Assembly: GCA_003601875.1 (NCBI GenBank)
Contig: PIYF01000003.1
Coordinates: 1 to 14,906, forward strand
From: Candidatus Bathyarchaeota archaeon
GTDB lineage: Archaea; Thermoproteota; Bathyarchaeia; Bathyarchaeales; Bathycorpusculaceae
DNA: 14,906 nt
Direction: 5' to 3'
The position numbers and the translations under genes are program-made. The notes under the pieces are model-generated. The model searched no databases and had not been told where the DNA came from. It was given only the letters and a program-made list of their open reading frames with translations. Shown piece by piece: positions 5,803-13,413 of this stretch. The number at the start of each line of letters is the position of its first letter. Position 1 is the stretch's first letter.

Positions 5803-6423
5803 TCAGCAATATAAATCTTGCTGATTAAAATTATAGGAAACGTTGTTCTTCATATTTTTAAGCTCAATTATCCTTTTTTCTATATTTTCTATCATTATTT
5901 CAATGTTCTCTTTCAGTTGAGTGCATCCATCCATAAGCCTTTTTAAGGCTTCAATTTTCTTCTCTGGTAATGCATCTTCATCTAAAAGTAAAATTTTCAT
6001 TGCTTCTACGTATACTCCAGATGAAGAACTTGTGGGGCTTATTATCCCAAGATCCTCTAATTCTTTAAGAAGCATGTTTTGCGTTGCTGAAATCAAATTG
6101 AAATGTTTTTCAACAGCTTCCCTGAAAACTTCTCTACCTTTCTTCGTTATTTTGTAAATTTTAACTTTCTTTCCCCCTTTATTTTCCCATCTTCCCTCAA
6201 TAAGCCCTTTGCTTTCAAGTTCGTTTAATGCGGGATAAATTGCTCCAGGAGTTGGGATTAAAAGACCTAACGTGAATTCCCCTATTTTTTTCATTATTTC
6301 ATAGCCATGAGCCTCTCCTTTAATTAACACAAATAAAATGGATAGTTTTAGGTAGCCTTTTTTCATTTGTTCTTTCCAGAGAACTGCTATTTCTTTTGGT
6401 GTTAAATTCAAGGGTTCTCCCAT
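5803..6423 (-). CDS. PadR family transcriptional regulator
   Basis: A 206-residue winged-helix DNA-binding protein. The PadR domain covers about residues 20-110: KKGYLKLSILFVLIKGEAHGYEIMKKIGE, the recognition region TPGAIYPALNELESKGLIEG, and the wing with KVKIYKITKKGREVF. A helical C-terminal region (about 150-200) is rich in Leu/Glu/Lys and fits the dimerising coiled coil of PadR proteins. The frame stays open upstream to 6486, but I choose ATG 6423. The longer versions have no ribosome binding site, and a TATA-like element at 6441-6450 is spaced for a leaderless transcript from 6423. It is divergent from an ABC transporter operon and probably represses both that operon and itself, as PadR proteins of transporter loci (for example LmrR) do. 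The inducer is unknown. Confidence 0.87.
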   Translation of the reverse strand: MGEPLNLTPKEIAVLWKEQMKKGYLKLSILFVLIKGEAHGYEIMKKIGEFTLGLLIPTPGAIYPALNELESKGLIEGRWENKGGKKVKIYKITKKGREVFREAVEKHFNLISATQNMLLKELEDLGIISPTSSSSGVYVEAMKILLLDEDALPEKKIEALKRLMDGCTQLKENIEIMIENIEKRIIELKNMKNNVSYNFNQQDLYC

Positions 6424-6426
6424 AAA

Positions 6427-6450
6427 AAATATATAGGTTTCAAATATATC
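6427..6450. promoter_or_regulatory. Overlapping divergent TATA boxes between PadR and ABC operon
   Basis: AAATATATA (6427-6435) is a TATA box candidate for the rightward ABC operon, with a transcript start expected near 6458. AAATATAT (6442-6449), read leftward, is a candidate for the PadR gene with a start near 6422. The two ATATAT cores are only nine bases apart, and each lies inside the other promoter's start region. A PadR dimer bound here would block both. No ATGT-N8-ACAT type PadR operator is evident. Confidence 0.5.
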
Positions 6451-6476
6451 ATTTTCTAACATAGTTGGGATCAGCA

Positions 6477-7628
6477 ATGGCTTCAATGACGTTTATCGCT
6501 TTCAAAATGGCTTATCGCAGTATAACTAGAAGAAAGTTTCGTTCAGCCTTAACAACCCTCGGGGTTATAATAGGAATATCCACCATCGTTTCACTTATGA
6601 CTCTTGGTTATGGAATGCACTCTCAAGTTAAAACAACACTTAATGAAATGTTGGGAGCCGGAATAATAATAAGCAGTAAAAGCGGTGGAGTTAACATCCC
6701 TGAACGCGTTCAATCCTCCATTCAACAAGTGCCAGGGGTAAATCAAACAGTTCCAGTTATAACAACGATGACTTACATAAAAAATGAACCAGTTATGACC
6801 ATAGGGATAAATCCAGAAAAAGCCTCAAAGCTTTATCATGTGAAAATCAGTAAAGGGCGAGGGATGAACCAAGGAGAAGATGACTGCGCCGTTTTCGGTG
6901 AAACAACAGCCGCAACACTTGGGATAGACATAAATGATACGGTTATGCTAAGCACGCAGATGGGTGGAGTTGGAAAGAAATTCAAGGTTGTCGGATTCTT
7001 AACAGCCATAGGTGCAGGTGAATTGAAAATAGGTTGTTTCATAACCCTTAAGGCGGCGCAGCAACTGTTAAACAGAGAAGGCTACGTGTCCGATTTATTA
7101 ATAACTTTAAATGATCCAAGCCAAGGAGAATACGTGGAAAATGTGCTGAGAAACATGTTTCCGAACGCGAATGTTGTTCGTCAAGAAGAACTTATGAAAC
7201 AGATAGATAGAATAATGAACATTATAAATGGAGTTCTCGTGGCTTTAGGTTCTGTTAGCTTAGCGGTTGGAGGTTTAGGAATATTAAACACTGTTATGAT
7301 GTCCGTCCATGAGAGGAGAAGAGAAATCGGAATGTTAAAAGCCGTCGGCGCTGAACGTTGGCACGTTCTCTTTCTATTCCTCTCTGAAGCTTTAATAATA
7401 AGTTTAATAGGAGGAGCGATAGGCTGCGGTGTCGGATTAGGCGGCGTCTACCTAATCCAATGGTTTGTTTCAATTCTAGGATTAAAAATAAGTGTTCCAT
7501 TAATGATAGCACCTCACGTTTTAATCGAAGGAATGCTGGTTGCCCTAGCGATAGGTCTTCTCGCAGGAGTTTTTCCCTCATGGCAAGCGTCAAATGTTCC
7601 ACCAGTGGAGGCTTTAAGATATGAGTAA
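6477..7628 (+). CDS. ABC transporter permease, FtsX/MacB type
   Basis: A 383-residue membrane protein with the MacB/LolC layout. A cytoplasmic amphipathic start with the ITRRKFRSALTTLGVIIGIS motif leads into membrane segment 1 (about 24-46). An extracytoplasmic domain of roughly 190 residues follows (MacB periplasmic core type), then three C-terminal segments (about 247-277, 297-335 and 345-368). The FtsX signature VMMSVHERRREIGMLKAVGAERWHV lies after segment 2, where the protein contacts the ATPase. Such permeases do not move solutes through a channel in the usual way; they transmit force to act on surface or membrane-extracted substrates. I choose ATG 6477, about 19 bases after the predicted transcript start. 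TTG 6465 and ATG 6486 are alternatives. Its last 8 bases overlap the ATPase gene, so translation is coupled. Confidence 0.88.
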   Translation: MASMTFIAFKMAYRSITRRKFRSALTTLGVIIGISTIVSLMTLGYGMHSQVKTTLNEMLGAGIIISSKSGGVNIPERVQSSIQQVPGVNQTVPVITTMTYIKNEPVMTIGINPEKASKLYHVKISKGRGMNQGEDDCAVFGETTAATLGIDINDTVMLSTQMGGVGKKFKVVGFLTAIGAGELKIGCFITLKAAQQLLNREGYVSDLLITLNDPSQGEYVENVLRNMFPNANVVRQEELMKQIDRIMNIINGVLVALGSVSLAVGGLGILNTVMMSVHERRREIGMLKAVGAERWHVLFLFLSEALIISLIGGAIGCGVGLGGVYLIQWFVSILGLKISVPLMIAPHVLIEGMLVALAIGLLAGVFPSWQASNVPPVEALRYE

Positions 7629-8532
7629 CATAGTTGAAATAGATAATGTCATGAAAACTTACGATTTAGGCGAAGGAATAAAAGTAAAAGTGCTTCGCGG
7701 TGTCGATTTAAAAATTGAAAAAGGTGAATTTGTTACTATTCAAGGGCCTTCAGGCTCTGGTAAAACTACACTTTTAAATGTTATTGGAGGTTTAGACAAA
7801 CCTACGAGTGGAAAAATAATTATTGACGGAACAGATATAACTCCTTTAAACGAGAAGGAATTAGCCCGTTTTAGACGTGAAAAAATAGGTTTCATATTTC
7901 AAGCTTATAATCTTGTTCCTCTTTTAACAGCGTTAGAAAATGTTGAATTACCAATGTTTTTCGCTCAGAAATTATCGGATAAAGAGATAAGGGAAAGAGC
8001 AATTGAACTTCTTAAACTTGTAGGTTTAGAGAAAAGAATGAATCATAAACCAACTCAGCTTAGCGGTGGAGAACAACAACGTGTAGCTATTGCAAGGGCT
8101 TTGGCAAACGAACCGGCAATAATTCTTGGAGATGAACCAACAGGAAACATTGACAGGGCAATGGGTCAGAAAGTAATACGCCTCATTCAAGATTTAAACG
8201 AAACATTAAATCAAACATTCATTGTTGCAACTCATGATCCAGCTGTAGCTAAAGCTTCAAAACGTGCATTATACATTGTTGATGGGAAAGTTGTGGAAAA
8301 ACCGCCAAAGGAGTATGTGGAAGCTCCAACTGAAAAGTTAACAAGAGAACGGCGTCAACTATTATTAGCTGAATTAGGATGGCTTAAAACGTCTCTAACG
8401 TATCTCAAAGAGAAAAAAACCGAAATGGATCCACAGAGGTATCGCCGAACCTTCTTGGGTTATAAAATGCAACTTGAAAGAATAAAGAGAATTATCAAGA
8501 AGTATCACGCCTTGGAGAGTGAGAAGAATTGA
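7621..8532 (+). CDS. ABC transporter ATP-binding protein, MacB/LolD type, with C-terminal extension
   Basis: A 303-residue ATPase partner of the overlapping FtsX-type permease. Walker A is GPSGSGKTT (42-50), the Q-loop Gln94 lies in [10 protein letters not shown], the signature is [15 protein letters not shown] (147-161), Walker B is AIILGDEPT (166-174) and the switch His is His205 in VATHDP. Residues 1-228 are a standard LolD/MacB-like nucleotide-binding domain, which drives movement of the permease. Residues 229-303 are an extra, highly charged, probably helical or coiled-coil tail ([19 protein letters not shown], then [19 protein letters not shown]) not found in LolD. The start ATG is inside the permease 3' end. 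The stop overlaps the TTG start of the next gene by four bases, so three proteins are made from one coupled message. Confidence 0.9.
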   Translation: MSNIVEIDNVMKTYDLGEGIKVKVLRGVDLKIEKGEFVTIQGPSGSGKTTLLNVIGGLDKPTSGKIIIDGTDITPLNEKELARFRREKIGFIFQAYNLVPLLTALENVELPMFFAQKLSDKEIRERAIELLKLVGLEKRMNHKPTQLSGGEQQRVAIARALANEPAIILGDEPTGNIDRAMGQKVIRLIQDLNETLNQTFIVATHDPAVAKASKRALYIVDGKVVEKPPKEYVEAPTEKLTRERRQLLLAELGWLKTSLTYLKEKKTEMDPQRYRRTFLGYKMQLERIKRIIKKYHALESEKN

Positions 8533-10721
8533 AAAATAAGGTTTTAACGGTTTTTTTCTTAATAATTTTAACGTTTTCATGGTTATTTTACGTTCAACCC
8601 TTAAAGGCTGAAGATTCCCTCAAAGGTTTTCTTATATGTAAGAAAACCGAAACTTTAAATGTTAAATATGCTCCTACAGGGGAACTTATTGATAAATTAG
8701 TCTCTGTTCGTTTTGAAATATATAACAATGGTTCTTCACCTGTAACAGTAAATGTTATCGATAGAGTTGAAAATGTCAATTCTTCAACTATTTCTGTGCT
8801 TTATGGAACACCAGAATATTCTAAGCTTGAAAGGTTTGGGAACGTAACAAAAATCACGTGGGAAAATGTGACTGTTGAGAGTGGAAAAAGTGTTAGGTAT
8901 CAATATTCAGCTGAAAGTTTGATAAAACCACCAATAGATGTTGATGTGACTTTACTTTTAAATGGGAAACCAACCAACATAACTAAAATGGATGAAACTT
9001 ACTTTATAAATGCAAATTTATCTGACGTTGTAAGCATCGAACTTAAAATGAAAAACGCTCAAACCCCGCTCTACATAGCCGACAATAGAACAGCTGTTCA
9101 ACCATTACTTTGCACAACTTCCCTGGCTTTATCTGACGATTATTTTTCAGGGATAAAGAGTTCGCCAAACCCGAACTCAACCACGGTTTTCGCTGGAAAG
9201 ACAGTAATGACTTGGATTACCTTCCTAGGAAATGAAACTCAAACTTACAATGCTTCAGCCACCGTGTCAAACGTTGGGTCTTGGGGTGAAATTACAATTG
9301 ACCCTATCACTATCCAAGTTTCTTCATCAAGTGAAACGCTGAAATCATATTTTACAAACATGATTAACGGTTTGAATTCCTCGTTAGAACTTATTAGAAG
9401 TTTTGTAAACAGTTCAGAAGTTTTAAGTGAACAAACTTTAGAGATGAGCAAAATTCTTAAAGGTGTAGCAAATGGAACAGAAAGTCTTGGAAACACAACA
9501 ATGCTTGTTAACATGTTGCTTTTAGTCAGCGGTGGACTTAAAACAGCTGATTCAACGCTTAGTTTTGCTCAAGAATCAATTATACAAGCAAATGTAAGTC
9601 TTGTTAACTTCATGTTTAACAATGAAACAGTTATATTTTTACAAACTCATCAACAACTAAATAGATATCTGGTTAATGCTATAGCAAACTTGACGGCGGC
9701 TTACAAAATTATTGATATGGTTCGCTATGGAAATGCAACTGTTCCAGGTTTAAGTCAGCTTGCTGACAAAATTAGCGAAACGGCAGAAATTATAAGTTCA
9801 AGTGGCACGGTTTTGCAGAACATGACAAAATCGCTAAATGAATTAGCTGACAGTTTATTTTTAATTTCAGTTTCAGCTAATGAAACTAAATTAAGACTGG
9901 AAAGTTCATTAAAGGAGCTTAACGCTGAAAAAACAAGGTTGGAAGATGTTCTTTTAACCTTAAATTATAAGGTTGTTGCACATTTTAACCTTGAAGTTAA
10001 ACCTGAAGAAAAAGAGGAAAACTACATCTGGCAGTCGACAATCAAGAAAGTGAATGGAAAATGGAGTGTTACAGCCATAAATATATCAAATCCCTCCGGC
10101 CTTAACAGAACAATTTATGGGTTAAAACTGTCAATTGAAACAAACGAAACCGTTAAGCCATTCGTCGAAGTAAGCGTTGATGGAAAATGGCAAAGACCAG
10201 TTGATATGAAACAGTTGGGAATAACGGGTAACATTCTAAACAACACGTTTTATTTAACTCCTAAATTAAAAGTGAAAGGAAATTCTACTCGAAATGTGCT
10301 TGTTGACTGGTTAGGGAGACCTATACGAATAATTTTAGACTGTGAGAAAAAACCGGATGTATCCTGTGAATTTGATGTTGCAAGTTTGTATGAAAACATC
10401 CAGATTGAACCGTCTGAAGGACAAGTTTCATACACTATTGCTCAGCCTCAACTTGTAGTTCAAAACTTCACCATTCCTCCAATTCCAAAACCTGAAACCC
10501 AACCTAAAACCTTAAGCGAAATAATTATGGAATACTTACAAAAACCAGAAGTTCAATTAGTAATAACATTAATTGTTGTTAGTGTAATAATTATAATAGG
10601 GTTTTCAAGGAGAAAAAGAAAAGTCGGAGGAAGAGAATCTCCAGAAATTAAAGCTGAAGTTGAATCCCTATTAAAAGAAATAGAAAAAGTAAGGGAAAAT
10701 TTAGAAAAAGAAGAGAAATAA
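8529..10721 (+). CDS. Large membrane-anchored extracellular protein of an ABC (MacB-like) operon; family not recognised
   Basis: A 730-residue surface protein. An N-terminal signal sequence (about 5-27, strongly hydrophobic, ending near KAE) is followed by a beta-rich region (about 30-265) with Ig/CARDB-like strands (VSVRFEIYNNGSSPVTVNV). A long helical region (about 265-475) has coiled-coil character, and a second beta-rich region runs to about 655. A single membrane helix (about 677-695) is followed by an Arg/Lys stop-transfer (RRKRK) and a short charged cytoplasmic coiled coil. I count about 26 N-x-S/T sequons by eye, all outside the membrane, suggesting heavy N-glycosylation. The start is TTG 8529, overlapping the ATPase stop by four bases, with a purine-rich GGAGAGTGAG upstream. 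The coupling and topology suggest an extracellular partner of the FtsX-type permease, perhaps filling the role of MacA, although no MacA domain is seen. Only two bases separate its stop from the convergent gene. Confidence 0.75.
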   Translation: MKNKVLTVFFLIILTFSWLFYVQPLKAEDSLKGFLICKKTETLNVKYAPTGELIDKLVSVRFEIYNNGSSPVTVNVIDRVENVNSSTISVLYGTPEYSKLERFGNVTKITWENVTVESGKSVRYQYSAESLIKPPIDVDVTLLLNGKPTNITKMDETYFINANLSDVVSIELKMKNAQTPLYIADNRTAVQPLLCTTSLALSDDYFSGIKSSPNPNSTTVFAGKTVMTWITFLGNETQTYNASATVSNVGSWGEITIDPITIQVSSSSETLKSYFTNMINGLNSSLELIRSFVNSSEVLSEQTLEMSKILKGVANGTESLGNTTMLVNMLLLVSGGLKTADSTLSFAQESIIQANVSLVNFMFNNETVIFLQTHQQLNRYLVNAIANLTAAYKIIDMVRYGNATVPGLSQLADKISETAEIISSSGTVLQNMTKSLNELADSLFLISVSANETKLRLESSLKELNAEKTRLEDVLLTLNYKVVAHFNLEVKPEEKEENYIWQSTIKKVNGKWSVTAINISNPSGLNRTIYGLKLSIETNETVKPFVEVSVDGKWQRPVDMKQLGITGNILNNTFYLTPKLKVKGNSTRNVLVDWLGRPIRIILDCEKKPDVSCEFDVASLYENIQIEPSEGQVSYTIAQPQLVVQNFTIPPIPKPETQPKTLSEIIMEYLQKPEVQLVITLIVVSVIIIIGFSRRKRKVGGRESPEIKAEVESLLKEIEKVRENLEKEEK

Positions 10722-10723
10722 CA

Positions 10724-11854
10724 CTAAATGCCGCCTGTTAAGAAGCTGATAACCAACAGACTTAACAGGTATGCAAGAGCTGCAATGAAAGCACATTTTA
10801 TCCATGAAAACTTGAACATTTCACGGATGCCTAAAGTGCAGAGTAAAATTGTCCATATATAACTTACAATTCTCACAACCTTTTGCGCTTGAAAAGCTGA
10901 TTGAAGCTGCGGGTTTTCAAGGATGGTGTTGAACGAGATGCCTGCTTTATAATAAATTGTTGGTAAAATAGCATATGCAATGCCGATGTTAGCTATAGAT
11001 TCGATGACAAGAATCATTAATGCAAATCCAGCTACCGTTAAGAAAGTTTTCCATGCGGCTTTTCCCATGAAAAGTTTAGACAATATGTAAAGTAATCCGC
11101 CAAGCACTACCCATTGCATGGTGAATTGAGTGAAAGCAAAAAGTGGATACTGAAGTAAATACGTGCTTGAAATTTCCATTACAGATTTGAAGCCTTTATG
11201 GAAGAACAAACCGTCAATAAGAACTGTTATGTTATAATTATGCGGCCATCTGAAATCTAACATTAACCCTGAAATGTTACTCAAATCTAAGTTAGGACTC
11301 CATTCTTCGGGTTTTAAGGGAATTGTAAAATTGTTCCAGACATTATGAGCTGAGTTACTAGAAATTTCTTTCGTTAAATTGTAATAAAAAGTGTTGTTAG
11401 CGTTTGAGAATAGGTATATGCTGGCATTGCTTGGTTTATCCTTTGGATTAGTCCACTTCATTTTAAATGACATAGTAGGGTAGCCATTGCTAGCTGAACA
11501 GTTTAGTGGTTCTGTAAAGTTTAAACGCATCCAAACTTGAGATTTATTTACTGCTTGGAATTCTATGCTTTTATTACCACAGAATATGCCGTTAAAATAG
11601 TCTTCACTAACTCTAATAATTGTGTTTGCATCTGTAATCCAATATGTTACGTTTTCTGTCCATTCATCAAGCCTTGAAGGTGTTGTTTGGTCATAATAGG
11701 ATTTTGATAATGAGATGAAGCCGAACACAGAGTAGGTTGCTATGAAAAGTATCATTATTAAAATTGGACCTAGATACTGTGGTTTTTGAACTATTTCTTT
11801 AAACGCTTTATGTGGTGCGTAAATAACTCTTAATATTTCATAGGCTACTGGCAT
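10724..11854 (-). CDS. YIP1-like multi-span membrane protein with large extracytoplasmic insert
   Basis: A 376-residue membrane protein. The start EILRVIYAPHKAFKEIVQKPQYLGPI is typical of the prokaryotic YIP1 family (short amphipathic stretch, then helix 1 at about 28-50). Instead of going straight to helix 2, the chain has about 180 residues (51-230) of beta-rich sequence with some ten N-x-S/T sequons and the pattern VWNNFTIPL..W..NLDLSNISGLMLDF..NITVLIDGLFF, which resembles a jelly-roll carbohydrate-binding module. Four further membrane helices follow (about 235-260, 268-298, 327-346 and 352-373). Function is unknown for the family in archaea. ATG 11854 has a weak GGAAG upstream. A TATA-like TATTAATAAA near 11888-11897 could give it a promoter separate from the HMG-CoA synthase gene 49 bases upstream. 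Confidence 0.68.
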   Translation of the reverse strand: MPVAYEILRVIYAPHKAFKEIVQKPQYLGPILIMILFIATYSVFGFISLSKSYYDQTTPSRLDEWTENVTYWITDANTIIRVSEDYFNGIFCGNKSIEFQAVNKSQVWMRLNFTEPLNCSASNGYPTMSFKMKWTNPKDKPSNASIYLFSNANNTFYYNLTKEISSNSAHNVWNNFTIPLKPEEWSPNLDLSNISGLMLDFRWPHNYNITVLIDGLFFHKGFKSVMEISSTYLLQYPLFAFTQFTMQWVVLGGLLYILSKLFMGKAAWKTFLTVAGFALMILVIESIANIGIAYAILPTIYYKAGISFNTILENPQLQSAFQAQKVVRIVSYIWTILLCTLGIREMFKFSWIKCAFIAALAYLLSLLVISFLTGGI

Positions 11855-11903
11855 TTTTAAGCTTCCATTTAACTTGTTCTTTACGGATTTATTAATAGTT
11901 TGG

Positions 11904-13412
11904 TTATAGTCCAGCTTTCAATCTTCTATAAGTGTTGTAATCTACATATTCAATAAATGGGTTTTCGGCTTGATATTTTACAGTTAATTTTTGTCTTTTT
12001 CTTTTCTCCGAAATTTGACTTGTTGTTATAAATGAGTAAGCGTCGCTTCCAGCTCCTGAACCATAGCTTACCATTAATATTCTTTCATCGGGTTTTGCTA
12101 TATCTAAAACGGATGCCAACCCCGTCGGTGACGAACCAGAATAAGTGTTGCCGAATCTAGCTACTTGAATTGCTGGTAAATACTGTTCTTCTTTGAAGCC
12201 TAACTCCTTTGCAATTCTCGTTGGAAATCGAACGTTGGGTTGGTGGGGGACAAAGTAGTTTATGTCTTCCGGTTCAAGTTTAAGTTTTTCCATAAGTTTT
12301 TCCGCTGTTTTTCGTATATGTTTAAAGTATGCTGGGTCACCTGTATATCTTCCACCATGCATTGGATATGGTTCACCGTCTCTTCTCCAAAAGTCAGGTG
12401 TGTCTGAAGTGCATGAATACCACCCTTCAATTTCCGCTATGACATCTTGTTTCCCGAAAATATATGCACAACCACCATATCCAACGAAGAGGTCTAATTC
12501 TCCTCCCGGTGAATTTCTTGGAGCTGCTTGAGAGTTATCTGCTCCTATAACCATTGCGTATTGAATGTTTGATTTAGGATAACTGACGAGGGCGGCAGCG
12601 TCCTTAAACATGCTTGAAGCAGCTTTACATGCAAATTCTGTGTCAACAGCGTCAACACCTTGTACATCACCATTTTCCTCGCCGAGTTTAAGAACTTGTG
12701 CAACCTTTGAGGCTATGGGCTTAACAGCGTAAGGGTTAGACTCTGAACCCACATAGACTTTGCCTACAAGTGTGCTGTCAACTCCAGAGTGTATTAAAGC
12801 CATTTTTCCAGCTTCAACAGCCGCTGTTATAGCGTCTTCATCTATAAAGGGAACTGAACGTTCCATTTTTCCTTCACGAATTCTGAAGCGTGACGTGTAA
12901 AATCCATAACCAACTATTCCGGGTGAATCATACTCTTTTTTCGGCTTTGTCACCTTGTATTGTTGATGTGGATAATATTCATCTGCAAAAGTGAAGGTAA
13001 GAGAGATTGTTGGAATTATATCAGACTTATCAACGGAGTAGCGTCTTCTAAACCTTGGAACAACTTCTCTTCCCTCAAAACTTGAAAGGTTAATTTCATC
13101 TTCATCTTTTATCAGCTTATCCGTTAATCTTCCTGGAACCCTTATTTTTCCATCGTGAAAAGAGACGATTCCGTAAATGTAACTGCCAAGTTTTTTGAAT
13201 TTATTTGTTGGATTATTAATAAAAGTGCAGACTTCAAGTTCACCCTTTTCAAAGAAAAGGTCTATGTCAACCATTTTTCCAAAGCTTTTTCTACCGCATC
13301 TTCCACAGTAATCTCTTATCTCAAAATATTCTTTTCCACATAATAGACAACGTCTGCCTCTTAACCTGTCACCTAAATATGAAACCCTTCTCTCTATTGG
13401 TTCGCTACTCAT
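11904..13412 (-). CDS. DUF35 (zinc ribbon/OB) - HMG-CoA synthase fusion protein
   Basis: This 502-residue protein joins two modules. Residues about 15-150 are a DUF35 acyl-CoA-associated domain: a rubredoxin-like zinc ribbon with Cys22-x2-Cys25 and Cys36-x2-Cys39, then an OB fold (GELEVCTFINNP, then GSYIYGIVSF.DGKIRVPGRL). Residues 164-502 are an HMG-CoA synthase of normal archaeal length, beginning GIVGYGFY. The thiolase-fold catalytic triad is intact: Glu224 in YVGSESNPYAVKP, Cys262 in DTEFACKAAS, and His390 in FVPHQPN. Other family motifs are TSDTPDFWRR, RYTGDPAYFKH, FGNTYSGSSPTGLASVLD and SYGSGAGSDAYSF. The expected reaction is condensation of acetyl-CoA with acetoacetyl-CoA in the mevalonate (isoprenoid lipid) pathway, but the segment SQAAPRNSPGGELDLFVGYGG is divergent, so a different acyl substrate is possible. 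ATG 13412 is one base after the stop of the thiolase-like gene, with GGAAGGGG inside that gene's end as ribosome binding site. Confidence 0.88.
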   Translation of the reverse strand: MSSEPIERRVSYLGDRLRGRRCLLCGKEYFEIRDYCGRCGRKSFGKMVDIDLFFEKGELEVCTFINNPTNKFKKLGSYIYGIVSFHDGKIRVPGRLTDKLIKDEDEINLSSFEGREVVPRFRRRYSVDKSDIIPTISLTFTFADEYYPHQQYKVTKPKKEYDSPGIVGYGFYTSRFRIREGKMERSVPFIDEDAITAAVEAGKMALIHSGVDSTLVGKVYVGSESNPYAVKPIASKVAQVLKLGEENGDVQGVDAVDTEFACKAASSMFKDAAALVSYPKSNIQYAMVIGADNSQAAPRNSPGGELDLFVGYGGCAYIFGKQDVIAEIEGWYSCTSDTPDFWRRDGEPYPMHGGRYTGDPAYFKHIRKTAEKLMEKLKLEPEDINYFVPHQPNVRFPTRIAKELGFKEEQYLPAIQVARFGNTYSGSSPTGLASVLDIAKPDERILMVSYGSGAGSDAYSFITTSQISEKRKRQKLTVKYQAENPFIEYVDYNTYRRLKAGL

Positions 13413-13413
13413 T

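Noticed and set aside
7294..7602. Leftward 102-residue Leu/Arg-rich ORF opposite the permease gene
   Set aside because: It is antisense to the conserved FtsX domain, with no promoter or ribosome binding site; its composition reflects the complement of membrane-helix codons.
12262..12531. Rightward 89-residue ORF inside the HMG-CoA synthase region
   Set aside because: It lies opposite strongly conserved synthase motifs; its Ser/Pro-rich composition is what the antisense of such a gene gives.
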